Part shown: piece after piece, positions 14,561 through 23,246 of the stretch
Position numbering within the stretch: the first letter of the stretch is position 1
How the letters are laid out: each line of letters opens with the position of its first letter
NCBI GenBank assembly: GCA_023392795.1
Contig: JAEWNJ010000017.1
Location: forward strand, 1 to 31,622
DNA from: Candidatus Cloacimonadota bacterium
GTDB taxonomy: Bacteria > Cloacimonadota > Cloacimonadia > Cloacimonadales > Cloacimonadaceae
DNA: 31,622 nt
Reading direction: 5' to 3'
The notes under the pieces: model-generated
What the model was told of the DNA's origin: nothing
Databases searched by the model: none
The model's input: the letters and a program-made list of their open reading frames with translations, nothing else
Translations under genes and position numbers: made by a program

Positions 14561-17437
14561 GTGAAGAGAATCGTCGTAATATGCTGTCTGATTGGTATTT
14601 GGGGTATCCTGTGCGCCAGCACCGGAGAGTTGGCCATTAGCAGGCTGAAGGGGATCAGGCCTGGAGCTGAGAATTTGAACGCCACGATCAGAGTTATCGC
14701 CGCCAAAGGTGCTGAGATCTATCATTATAACGACCAATATGTGCTGGCGGGAATCCCAGGAAGCATGGGGAACGATGACTGGCAGCGGATTCAACCGCGT
14801 TCGGCGGGGCAAACCCTATACCTTTACAGCAAGATCAAGGCGTCCGCGCCCGCAGAGATAGCCAATTACGCTGATATCCTGGCCGATCTGGGCTCAGAAT
14901 GGCTCATTGCCAGCGACCTTGATATTACGGTGTTGCGTGGTGCATTGCGCGGTTCATTCACTCCCCTGAAGCTCGATGCAATCAGCATTCCCGATCCTTC
15001 GCCCCGCTTTGAAGCTGCCAAAGATACGAGTACCGACATCCAGAACCTTATCTCTCAAGTATCTGCCGATAGTGTCCTGGCTTTCATCCAGGGCATGCAA
15101 GACCTGCAAACCCGCTACGCTATGGCAGACAATCGCTTGGTAGTTGCCAACTGGATAAAGGGTCAGTTTCAGCGTTTTGGCATAACCAATGCGAGTCTGC
15201 AGCCTTTCGCCTGGAACAATACCACTCAATACAATGTGGTTGCCACCATTGAAGGCACGGACTATCCTGATGAATACATAGTGGTAGGCGGGCATCACGA
15301 TTCCATTACCAATACTACGCCCTATGTGTTAGCCCCCGGGGCGGACGATAACGCCTCCGGTTCAGTGGCCGCCATAGAAATGGCAAGAGTCTTGATGGCA
15401 AATAATTACCAGCCCAAGTGCAGTATCCGCTTTGTAACCTTTGCCGCCGAGGAGTTTGGGCTTTTTGGCAGTGTATATCATGCTGAAACAGCTTTGCAGA
15501 ATGGCGAAGACATCCGCCTGATGATCAATCACGATATGATCGCCCATAGCGATCCTGGTGAAACACTGGTACAACTGATGCCATATGATGGTTTCCTGGA
15601 ACAAAGCCAGCATGCGGAGTATCTTACTGAACAATATACTTCCCTGGATGTGGCTTATGGTTACATGAATAGCCCCAGTAGCGACAGCCACTCCTTCTGG
15701 CAGAGAGGCTATCCTGTTGTTTACTATTTCGAGTATGAATTCTGCCCTTATTATCACAGTGATCAGGATATAACTGCCCATATCAATCCAGATTATGCGG
15801 CGGAAGTGATTCGGGCTTCGATGGCGGTTGCGATCAGCTTTTCCGATATGCCGGGAGCTCCAGACAATCCGCAAGTTCTTGATGCGGGAAACGGCACATC
15901 GCTGTATGTTTCGTGGGATGATGTTGCTGATCCACAGGTCAGTGGCTATAGAGTGTATTACAGTGGCGATTATTGGACTACCACGAACACTGTGGATGTG
16001 GCGGAAAATCACTACACCCTTAGTGGTCTCAATGAGGGGACGCTGTACCAGATCGCCATCAGTAGCTTCGGTCTGGACGGATCAGAAAGCTACCGGGTCT
16101 TTTCCGAGGGGATGCCCCTTGTCAATCCCCGGACTCCCCAAGCTATATCAGGAAATCCTCGTCCCGGAGAAGTGCTGCTCACCTGGGAGGCAAATACCGA
16201 AATGGATTTTACGGGTTACCGGATCTACCGATCCACTGATCCCGGTCAAACCGGTAGCGTGATCTCGCCAGCTTCTCTCGTTACCACTCAATTCAGCGAT
16301 ACCAATGTATATGGTTCGCCCGATTTGTATTACTATTACTGCGTATCGGCTGTGGATGAGGATGGGAACGAAAGCCTGCTTTCCTCCGCAGTCAAAAGCC
16401 GTCCGGTCACTCTGAATAGTGGCATTTTGATCATCGACGAAAGCGAGGACTATCCAGGCACTACGCCATATTTACCCACAGATGAGATGGTCGACGATTT
16501 CTTCAGCTCTATCATGCCTTTCGATACACATCAAATGGACCTGAACGCTATGGGAGTCCCCTTAGGTCTGGCTGATATCGGAGTCTATTCATCCATTCTC
16601 TGGCACAATATGGATAGTTCAAATCCCTCAGCGCCTTATGCGATGCTGGAAGGCCTGGAGCAGTATCTGCAGTATGGCGGAAATATCTTTTACACCGGCT
16701 ACACACCTTCCACCGCTTTCACGATGAACGCAGGCTATCCTGCGGAGTTTCATGCGGGGAGCTTCATTTACGACGTGTTGGGGATTGAAGCAGTGAATTA
16801 CAGTATGCAAAGCCGCTTCAAATATGCCTTACCGCAGCTTGATGGATTCCCAGCCTTACAGGTGGATAGCTTGAAGACAATTTCTGCGTTATCCGGGCAC
16901 ATCATCCGCGTGGAAACCATCGATCCCAACTCCTCGGCCACATCCCTATACATCTTTGGTTCGGACTATGATACCCAGACTCCACAGGGTCAATTCAACG
17001 GTGAAACGGTGGCAGTATTAAACGAGTACGGCCAGGGACGGGTAATCACGCTCAGCTTCCCTCTGTATCAGATGGAACAGAGCAGTTCGCGGAGCCTGAT
17101 ACACCACGTGTTCCGTTACTATTTCGATGAGAGCAGTTCCAACGAAGACCATACCCATCCCGTAGTGCCGCTTCAGGTAAGCAGCTATCCCAATCCGTTC
17201 AAAAACAACAGCAGCTTCCGGCTCAAGGGATTGAATCCATTGGAGCCCATGAAACTGCAGATATTTAACCTGAAAGGCCAGCTCATCCGCAGCATAGCCT
17301 CTGATTCTGCCAAATCAGAGATTGCCTGGGATGCCAAAGACGAGGCCGGTAAGGATGTGGCAAATGGCATCTACTTCGTGAAGCTGAGTCAAGCCGGACG
17401 CAGCGTGACTAAAAAGGTAACGCGGATAAAGCGCTAA
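14561..17437 (+). CDS. Secreted M28 metallopeptidase with Fn3 and type IX sorting domains
   Basis: This is an aminopeptidase-type zinc peptidase, exported and probably surface-attached. GTG at 14561 is chosen because GGAGG stands 5 bases before it and the signal peptide MKRIVVICCLIGIWGILCAS begins there; an ATG at 14549 has no ribosome-binding site. The precursor has 958 residues. The M28 domain at about 225-425 has metal ligands His245 and Asp247 (HHD), Asp262 (ADDN), Glu297/298 (AEE), Asp325 (NHD) and His377. Two fibronectin type III repeats follow (about 431-515 and 521-610), then an amidotransferase-like alpha/beta domain (about 620-845). A T9SS type A domain ends the protein at about 867-958 (YPNPF, later NGIYFVKL). 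A terminator follows. Confidence 0.93.
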   Translation: MKRIVVICCLIGIWGILCASTGELAISRLKGIRPGAENLNATIRVIAAKGAEIYHYNDQYVLAGIPGSMGNDDWQRIQPRSAGQTLYLYSKIKASAPAEIANYADILADLGSEWLIASDLDITVLRGALRGSFTPLKLDAISIPDPSPRFEAAKDTSTDIQNLISQVSADSVLAFIQGMQDLQTRYAMADNRLVVANWIKGQFQRFGITNASLQPFAWNNTTQYNVVATIEGTDYPDEYIVVGGHHDSITNTTPYVLAPGADDNASGSVAAIEMARVLMANNYQPKCSIRFVTFAAEEFGLFGSVYHAETALQNGEDIRLMINHDMIAHSDPGETLVQLMPYDGFLEQSQHAEYLTEQYTSLDVAYGYMNSPSSDSHSFWQRGYPVVYYFEYEFCPYYHSDQDITAHINPDYAAEVIRASMAVAISFSDMPGAPDNPQVLDAGNGTSLYVSWDDVADPQVSGYRVYYSGDYWTTTNTVDVAENHYTLSGLNEGTLYQIAISSFGLDGSESYRVFSEGMPLVNPRTPQAISGNPRPGEVLLTWEANTEMDFTGYRIYRSTDPGQTGSVISPASLVTTQFSDTNVYGSPDLYYYYCVSAVDEDGNESLLSSAVKSRPVTLNSGILIIDESEDYPGTTPYLPTDEMVDDFFSSIMPFDTHQMDLNAMGVPLGLADIGVYSSILWHNMDSSNPSAPYAMLEGLEQYLQYGGNIFYTGYTPSTAFTMNAGYPAEFHAGSFIYDVLGIEAVNYSMQSRFKYALPQLDGFPALQVDSLKTISALSGHIIRVETIDPNSSATSLYIFGSDYDTQTPQGQFNGETVAVLNEYGQGRVITLSFPLYQMEQSSSRSLIHHVFRYYFDESSSNEDHTHPVVPLQVSSYPNPFKNNSSFRLKGLNPLEPMKLQIFNLKGQLIRSIASDSAKSEIAWDAKDEAGKDVANGIYFVKLSQAGRSVTKKVTRIKR

Positions 17438-17461
17438 TCCTCATCATTCCTATTAGTCTTC

Positions 17462-17503
17462 GGGTGATGGTTTCTCTCAGGGAGGAATCATCACCCCTTT
17501 TTT
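17462..17503 (+). terminator. Strong intrinsic terminator after the peptidase gene
   Basis: A 16-bp stem including G-T pairs (17462-17477 with 17481-17496, outer part GGGTGATG/CATCACCC) has a 3-base loop and is followed by six T at 17498-17503. It lies 24 bases after the stop codon. Confidence 0.93.
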
Positions 17504-17643
17504 GTATCCGGCATCACATCCATCTTGCCCTGTCTGTGATCGCATTCATTCTCTCACGCTGGCGACACATCGAAATCCACATCCTGCCGTATCGACCAGG
17601 CCAAACATTCTCAATGAATGGCAGACGAGAGTCGGGCCGAGAG

Positions 17644-17703
17644 TTGGAAATATTTCGAAGTTTGGTGGAATTGTCTTGACAATATGAACGGTTATCAGAA
17701 AAT
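17644..17703 (+). promoter_or_regulatory. Promoter with overlapping palindromes upstream of tetR
   Basis: TTGACA (17676-17681) and GAAAAT (17698-17703, 4 of 6, 16-base spacer) form a plausible promoter. The -35 box lies inside the palindrome TTGTC-TT-GACAA (17671-17682). A second palindrome, GAAATATTTC (17647-17656, extended to 17644-17659 with one mismatch pair), lies 15 bases upstream. Palindromes at this position are typical operators for a TetR-family repressor acting on its own operon. The remaining gap, 17504-17643, shows no gene. Confidence 0.55.
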
Positions 17704-17737
17704 AGGATCAGAAACGTATACAATGAGGTGAAGCGTA

Positions 17738-18346
17738 ATGATCGTCAAGAAACTGAAGGCTCTCATACCTCCAACCATGAGTGGAAAGCAGCAAGCTTTA
17801 CTCATTGCGGCCTCAAAGCTGTTTCACCGTTACGGTTTTACCAGAGTAAGCGTAGAGGAGCTATGCCGGCAGGCCGGAGTGAGCAAAGTAACCTTCTATC
17901 GGTACTACAAGGGCAAGGATGAATTGATCCTTAACCTGTTGAAAATCCTCTTTGATGATATGCTATGCGCATGTAATGATGTGCTGAATGGCGATCTGAG
18001 CTTGAAACAGAAACTTGATACTGTGATGATTTTGAAGCAGGATTTCATCTCTCTTCTGGGTGCAGAAATATTGGAAGGCTTGTTTCACCATCCCTCTGCC
18101 AGAGAGTACTATCTTCGGCTCAGCGAAGAGAGTTACGAGAGTTTTAGAGAGTTCCTATACCGTGAACAGCAGCAGGGCAGGATCAATCCCGGGCTAAACG
18201 TGGAGATGTTTCTTGCTCTGCTCAAAGAAGTGGCAAAGATCTTTTCAGACAATAGCATAGCCCAGTATAGCACAAGCTTCCCGGAACTGGTGACTCAAGT
18301 GAATGACATTCTGGTCTATGGCATTTTTCCTCGTGATACCCAATGA
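17738..18346 (+). CDS. TetR-family transcriptional regulator
   Basis: The 202-residue protein has the N-terminal helix-turn-helix of the family: AASKLFHRYGFTRVSVEELCRQAGVSKVTFYRYYKGKDEL (residues about 25-65), followed by an all-helical ligand-binding domain that is unlike any specific subclass I can name. The ATG is preceded by GAGGTG. It is the first gene of an operon with an outer-membrane barrel and an ABC exporter; it overlaps the barrel gene by 4 bases (ATGA), so it most likely regulates its own operon. The ligand is unknown. Confidence 0.93.
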   Translation: MIVKKLKALIPPTMSGKQQALLIAASKLFHRYGFTRVSVEELCRQAGVSKVTFYRYYKGKDELILNLLKILFDDMLCACNDVLNGDLSLKQKLDTVMILKQDFISLLGAEILEGLFHHPSAREYYLRLSEESYESFREFLYREQQQGRINPGLNVEMFLALLKEVAKIFSDNSIAQYSTSFPELVTQVNDILVYGIFPRDTQ

Positions 18347-19374
18347 AACAGTTCGCTTTCATCCTGGCCCTTCTATCGCTTTGCACCTGGCTTCCCGGCC
18401 TTGAAAGCAGCAACCGTTTTGCTCTATATGGTGACGTGGCAGAGCAGCAGAAGAGCCTGGGTGCCCTGTGGGCAATGGATCTTTCTGCCGGGCAGAACCT
18501 GGGCAAGGTATCAATGCAGGCGGAGTACAGCTTGTACTCGCGCTTTCACAGCGAATGGGATGGCGCTCATGATGCAACCATGACGGCCGATACCTACCGC
18601 GCAAGTTTCAGCTGCAGCTTAGCTCAAGCGGAGCTTCGAATAGGGCTTCAGCGCCTAAACTTCGGAAGCGCTCAGATCTTGCGTCCACTGCAGTGGTTTG
18701 ATTCTTTGGATCCGTTGGATCCGCATCAATACACCAAGGGCGTGGAAGCTGCTCTGATGCGCATGAATTGGCTGAATAACGCCAATCTCTGGCTCTGGGG
18801 GATCAGGGGCGACCCTGCACCCAAGGGCAACGAAGTGATGGGCAGCAAGGAGGATACGATCGAGTTTGGCGGGCGTTTTCAGCATCCAACGCCCATCGGA
18901 GAAGCTGCGCTCAGTCTGCATCACCGGAAGCTTGCTGGGGGCAGCGAGGAACGTGCCGGATTTGATCTGCGCATGGACTATCTGATGGGGCTGTGGTTGG
19001 AAGCATCCCTATCCCGCTTCTCAGAGGTTCGCTTTGTCCCCAAGTATCTCATGAGCGCGACTATTGGTTCGGATTATACCATCGATTTGGGAAATGGTTT
19101 GGCACTGATGCTGGAGCAAATGATGGTATCTTCTGCCCCTCACGGATTGGATGAACTGAGCGAAGAAAGTGTGCTGAGCGCATTGATGGCCAGCTATCCC
19201 CTGGGAATTCTGGATAGCTTTAAAGCCTTGGGCACTTACGATTGGGATGCCTCGGAATTGTCTCTGGGCGCGAGCTGGATACGCACTTATGACTATATAT
19301 CACTGGAAGCATCGCTAAGGCAATCTTCCGCAGCAGGACTAAGCCTGCACACAATGATAAACGCCCATTTTTGA
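18343..19374 (+). CDS. Predicted outer-membrane beta-barrel protein
   Basis: The 343-residue precursor has a signal peptide (MKQFAFILALLSLCTWLPGL) and then alternating polar/hydrophobic strands throughout, with many Gly, Ala, Trp and Tyr, ending in TMINAHF. The terminal Phe and strand pattern mark an outer-membrane barrel. The segment GLQRLNFGSAQILRPLQWFDSLDP resembles part of porin-like DUF1302/alginate-export-type barrels, but I am not certain of the family. It is sandwiched between the regulator and the ABC genes, suggesting that it forms the outer-membrane end of the transport system. Confidence 0.75.
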   Translation: MKQFAFILALLSLCTWLPGLESSNRFALYGDVAEQQKSLGALWAMDLSAGQNLGKVSMQAEYSLYSRFHSEWDGAHDATMTADTYRASFSCSLAQAELRIGLQRLNFGSAQILRPLQWFDSLDPLDPHQYTKGVEAALMRMNWLNNANLWLWGIRGDPAPKGNEVMGSKEDTIEFGGRFQHPTPIGEAALSLHHRKLAGGSEERAGFDLRMDYLMGLWLEASLSRFSEVRFVPKYLMSATIGSDYTIDLGNGLALMLEQMMVSSAPHGLDELSEESVLSALMASYPLGILDSFKALGTYDWDASELSLGASWIRTYDYISLEASLRQSSAAGLSLHTMINAHF

Positions 19375-19381
19375 GGATATG

Positions 19382-20095
19382 ATGAAAGAAGTGATTGCGA
19401 CCATCAGAGGCATGAGTAAGTCCTTCCCCACTGGAGAAGGGGATTTCTGGGCTCTGAAAGATATCAATCTGGATTTCCATCGAGGGGAGTTTGGCGGATT
19501 TGTGGGACCCAGCGGCAGCGGTAAGACAACCCTGCTGAACATTCTGGGTTCACTGGATGTTCCCACCAAAGGTGAAGTGGAAGTATTGGGTTACAAAGTT
19601 CACGAGATTAATCAGCGCCAGGCCAGCATTCTGCGTTCTGCCAGGATCGGATTCATCTTTCAGACTTACAATCTGCTTCCGGTGTACAATGTGTATGAAA
19701 ACGTGGAGTTTCCCTTGCTGCTGTTGAAACTGGATGCAGGCAAGCGGGATAAAATGGTGAAGGAAGCTATTGAGTGGGTTGGACTTACCGATAAGATCAA
19801 GAGCCGTCCAAGCCAGCTTTCAGGCGGGCAATGCCAAAGAGTGGCGATTGCCCGTGCAATGGTGAAAAAACCGGATCTGGTATTAGCCGACGAGCCCACT
19901 GCCAATCTGGACACCGAGAATTCGCTGAACATACTGGATACCATGGTGAGATTGAACGAAGAGTTTCAGACTGGCTTCATCTTCAGCACTCACGATCCCA
20001 AGGTGATTGCGTATCTAAAGCGGGTAATCAAGTTAATCGACGGAGAGGTGGAAAGTGATGATCTTGCGCCTGGCACTCAGGAATATCATAAATAA
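19382..20095 (+). CDS. ABC transporter ATP-binding protein, LolD/MacB class
   Basis: The ATPase drives a transporter with the two following permeases. The sequence shows Walker A GPSGSGKTT (about residues 41-49), the Q-loop FQTYNLLPVYNVYENV, the signature LSGGQCQRVAIARA and Walker B LVLADEPTANLD followed by the switch His (STHD). The order and motifs are those of the LolD/MacB/FtsE group. Two ATGs stand together; the second (19382) has better spacing to GAGGA than the first (19379). The end overlaps the first permease by about 38 bases. Confidence 0.94.
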   Translation: MKEVIATIRGMSKSFPTGEGDFWALKDINLDFHRGEFGGFVGPSGSGKTTLLNILGSLDVPTKGEVEVLGYKVHEINQRQASILRSARIGFIFQTYNLLPVYNVYENVEFPLLLLKLDAGKRDKMVKEAIEWVGLTDKIKSRPSQLSGGQCQRVAIARAMVKKPDLVLADEPTANLDTENSLNILDTMVRLNEEFQTGFIFSTHDPKVIAYLKRVIKLIDGEVESDDLAPGTQEYHK

Positions 20096-21233
20096 CGGTT
20101 GGCGTAGCCTGATCAATGTGTTGGTGATCACCATTGTGCTCATCATCATGGTGTGGACTCAAGCCATGTACTACAGTTGGATTCGCCTGGCTGAGATTCA
20201 GCAGAGCGACTGGGAATATGGCAAGGGCATGTTGCGCGTGAAGAGTTACGATCCATACGATCCGCTAACTTATGAAGATAGCTATGCCCCGGTGCCGGCA
20301 GAATTGAGAGCTGGCATTATTCGCAAAGAGATAGTACCCATCATGTTGGCCCCGGCAAGTATCTATCCACAGGGAAGAATGCAAGCTGCTGTGATCAAGG
20401 GTATTCCTGATGATCAGCAGGTGCTTGCTTTCCCCGGGGGGAAGTTGAGTTCTGAAGCTTCAGACATGGTTCCCGTGCTTATCGGTACCGCCATGGCAAA
20501 AAGCACACGTCTGCAGGTGGGGGATATCTTCAGCATCCGCATCCGCGACATCAATGGTACATACAATGCCATCGATGCGGTCGTGGAAGACGTGCTATCC
20601 ATCCCTGCCCCTTCCGCTGATATCTCCACGATCTGGGTGAATCTGGAAATGCTGGAAAAGATCCGTGGAGCTGAGGGAATGGCGAGCTACTTCGTCCTGG
20701 GTAGCGATGAATACCAGGGATTGGATACGAAAGACTTCCGTTATATCGACAAGGATGAGTACTTCGCAGACCTGTATCAGATGCTGGATAATGAAAGGTT
20801 TCAACAAGTACTGATGTACGGCTTGCTGATGCTCCTGGTGCTGATCGCGATCTTCGATACTCAGGCTCTGGCAGTGTTCAAACGCTGCCGGGAGATAGGT
20901 ACCCTGTCAGCACTGGGCTTTACCAAGGCCAGGATCACCTTGCTTTTTACGATTGAAGGAGCTTTGTACAGCCTGTTTGCCATAGTGCTAACGCCTATAT
21001 TGGGCTTCCCATTATTCTGGTATTTTGCCACGTTCGGGTTCCCCATCATTGATGGATACGATGAATTTGCCCTGCCTGGCTTCAGCGAACCCATCAAGTT
21101 TATCTATCCACTGCATGAGATCGCTATGGTGTTTTTGCTCATCATGCTCTTCACAATACTGGTTAGCTGGCTTCCCGCCCGGAAAATTGCCCGCATGAAT
21201 CCTGTGGATGCCCTGCGGGGGAAGGTGAATTGA
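20058..21233 (+). CDS. ABC transporter permease (FtsX/MacB/LolC-E type), first subunit
   Basis: The roughly 391-residue protein has the typical topology: one N-terminal helix (LINVLVITIVLIIMVW), a large extracytoplasmic domain of about 230 residues and three C-terminal helices in an FtsX domain, with FKRCREIGTLSALGFTKARI between the first and second of these helices. A GTG three bases earlier is an equally possible start; GAGAGG upstream fits either. It overlaps the ATPase gene and ends one base before the second permease. Confidence 0.9.
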   Translation: MILRLALRNIINNGWRSLINVLVITIVLIIMVWTQAMYYSWIRLAEIQQSDWEYGKGMLRVKSYDPYDPLTYEDSYAPVPAELRAGIIRKEIVPIMLAPASIYPQGRMQAAVIKGIPDDQQVLAFPGGKLSSEASDMVPVLIGTAMAKSTRLQVGDIFSIRIRDINGTYNAIDAVVEDVLSIPAPSADISTIWVNLEMLEKIRGAEGMASYFVLGSDEYQGLDTKDFRYIDKDEYFADLYQMLDNERFQQVLMYGLLMLLVLIAIFDTQALAVFKRCREIGTLSALGFTKARITLLFTIEGALYSLFAIVLTPILGFPLFWYFATFGFPIIDGYDEFALPGFSEPIKFIYPLHEIAMVFLLIMLFTILVSWLPARKIARMNPVDALRGKVN

Positions 21234-21234
21234 T

Positions 21235-22506
21235 ATGTTTAAGTTTGTGTTAAAAGGAGTGTTTCGCGATCGTCATCGCTGGCTGTTCCCAGTGCTGATC
21301 GTAGTATTTGCAGTTGGGCTTATGGTCTTTGCCTATACCTTTATGGAAGGATTCAAGACCAGCTATATCCGCCAAAACGCGCGCTTTAACAGCGGTCATC
21401 TGAAAGTGGTCAGCCGGGCTTATGCCGAAATGCTGGATCTGAAACCTTACGATCTGGCATTGATGGACGTCACTCCCTTGCTGGAAGAGTGGAAAAAGGA
21501 CTATCCTCAGTTAGATTGGGTGGAGCGTATCAACTTCGGAGCGATCCTGGATGTCCCTGATGAAGAGGGAGATACGCGGGTACAGACCGAAGTCCTGGGT
21601 ATCGGGGTGGACCTGCTGGGATCTGAAGAAGAACAGAAGCGCCTGCGCCTGGCAGAGGGATTGCGAAACGGCCGCATTCCCGACAGGGCCGGAGAATTGC
21701 TCTTGAGTGCTTCAGCCGCCAATAGCATGGAGTTGGATGTGGGAGATACTATTACACTGATGAGTTCCACTGTCTTTGGTGCTATGACTCTGCGAAACTT
21801 CGTGATTTCCGGTATAGTGGAGTTTGGCGCTCCCAGTCTGGACCGGGGGGCTGTGGTGGCCGATCTAAAGGATATCCGCGACATGCTGGATATGCAGGAC
21901 GCGGCGGGGGAAATCCTGGCGTACTTCAAGAATGGTGAGTATAACGTAAGAGCGGCAACTGAGGTAATGAACGGTTTCAACGAACGGTATAGTAAAGTTT
22001 CCGATGAGTTCTCACCTCAGATGTTGCGTCTCAACGATCAGGGAAACATGGGGCCGATCCTGAAGATGTTTGATTATAGCAAGTTATGGATGTCCATCGG
22101 CTTCATATTTGTGCTCAGCATAGTGCTTTGGAATGCGGGTCTGCTGAATGGCATCCGCCGCTATGGCGAATTTGGCCTGCGTCTGGCGATTGGAGAAAGT
22201 AAGAGCCAAGTCTATCTAGCGCTTACTGCCGAAGCAGCGATTGTGGGAATTGTGGGGGGACTCCTTGGCATTCTCCTGGGTTTGGCTATCAGCTTGTACT
22301 TCAATAATATCGGGATGGATATGAGCGCTTACACCCGCAGTTCTGCCATGATGATCGAAAACACTTTATACACCACCATCACCCCTCAGGCAGTCATCCT
22401 GAGTTTTATTCCCGGATTCGTCTCCACCATATTTGGGGCTGCTCTGGCTGGGCTCGCAATCTTCAAACGGGAAACCTCACAACTAACCAAGGAGTTGGAG
22501 ACATGA
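21235..22506 (+). CDS. ABC transporter permease (FtsX/MacB/LolC-E type), second subunit
   Basis: The 423-residue protein has the same one-plus-three helix topology as its neighbour: an N-terminal helix (WLFPVLIVVFAVGLMVFAYTF), a large periplasmic domain and C-terminal helices including IRRYGEFGLRLAIGESKSQV, the conserved FtsX loop. Two different permeases with one ATPase suggest a heterodimeric transporter as in LolCDE. The stop overlaps the next start by 4 bases. Confidence 0.9.
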   Translation: MFKFVLKGVFRDRHRWLFPVLIVVFAVGLMVFAYTFMEGFKTSYIRQNARFNSGHLKVVSRAYAEMLDLKPYDLALMDVTPLLEEWKKDYPQLDWVERINFGAILDVPDEEGDTRVQTEVLGIGVDLLGSEEEQKRLRLAEGLRNGRIPDRAGELLLSASAANSMELDVGDTITLMSSTVFGAMTLRNFVISGIVEFGAPSLDRGAVVADLKDIRDMLDMQDAAGEILAYFKNGEYNVRAATEVMNGFNERYSKVSDEFSPQMLRLNDQGNMGPILKMFDYSKLWMSIGFIFVLSIVLWNAGLLNGIRRYGEFGLRLAIGESKSQVYLALTAEAAIVGIVGGLLGILLGLAISLYFNNIGMDMSAYTRSSAMMIENTLYTTITPQAVILSFIPGFVSTIFGAALAGLAIFKRETSQLTKELET

Positions 22507-23246
22507 AAAGATACCTAATGCTATCTCTTGTGGGAGCACTTTCAGCGATCATGCTTTTCGCTCAAGGACCTTCCGCAGATGAGATTATCCGTGCGGTTGA
22601 TCGCAATATGATTACCAGGAGCTCCAAGATTCGCAGCCGGATGATTGTGCATTCACGTCGGGCTTCCCGGACTATGGAGATGCTCAGTTATTCTTCAGGG
22701 AACGACAAGTCATATAGCGAGTATCTGTCACCCCCCAGGGATAAAGGCACAAAGATGCTTAAGCTGGGCGATGATCTCTGGATCTATGATCCTGGTACAG
22801 ACCGTAGCATCACGATTTCCGGAAACATGCTGAAACAATCTGTAATGGGCAGTGACCTATCCTATGAAGATATGATGGAGGAGACCCATCTGCTGGATAG
22901 CTACAAAGCTGTGATCAAGGGATCCACCAAGTATGACTCACGCAGTGTCTGGATTATAGAACTCACAGCTAAACACGCGGGAGTTACCTATCAAAAGCGT
23001 AAAGCATACATCGATACGGAGCGCTATGTGTGCCTGTATGAAGAGTGGTACGCGAAGAGCGGCAAGCTGTTGAAAACGGTGAAGGCTTCCGACGTGAAAA
23101 GGATCGATGGACGCTGGTATCCCACTCGCTTTGTGTTTAAAGATGAATTGAAACAAGGTAAGGGCACAGAGTACATCATCGATGAAATCGAGATTGATAT
23201 CCCCATCCCAGCCCATACATTCAGCAAGGCGATACTGAAGAAGTGA
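22503..23246 (+). CDS. LolA-like outer-membrane lipoprotein-sorting protein
   Basis: The 247-residue precursor has a signal peptide (MKRYLMLSLVGALSAIMLFAQ) and an incomplete-barrel type domain matching the LolA-like family often placed beside RND or ABC exporters (PF17131-like). Diagnostic pieces are SSKIRSRMIVHSRR, YSEYLSPPRDKGTKMLKLGDDLWIYDP, and WYPTRFVFKDELKQG. It would carry a lipid or lipoprotein through the periplasm. It overlaps the second permease (ATGA) and the next gene (GTGA), so it is part of the operon. Confidence 0.88.
   Translation: MKRYLMLSLVGALSAIMLFAQGPSADEIIRAVDRNMITRSSKIRSRMIVHSRRASRTMEMLSYSSGNDKSYSEYLSPPRDKGTKMLKLGDDLWIYDPGTDRSITISGNMLKQSVMGSDLSYEDMMEETHLLDSYKAVIKGSTKYDSRSVWIIELTAKHAGVTYQKRKAYIDTERYVCLYEEWYAKSGKLLKTVKASDVKRIDGRWYPTRFVFKDELKQGKGTEYIIDEIEIDIPIPAHTFSKAILKK

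Noticed and set aside
15362..16012. Minus-strand open frame opposite the M28 peptidase gene
   Set aside because: It covers the antisense of the zinc-site region and has no independent support.
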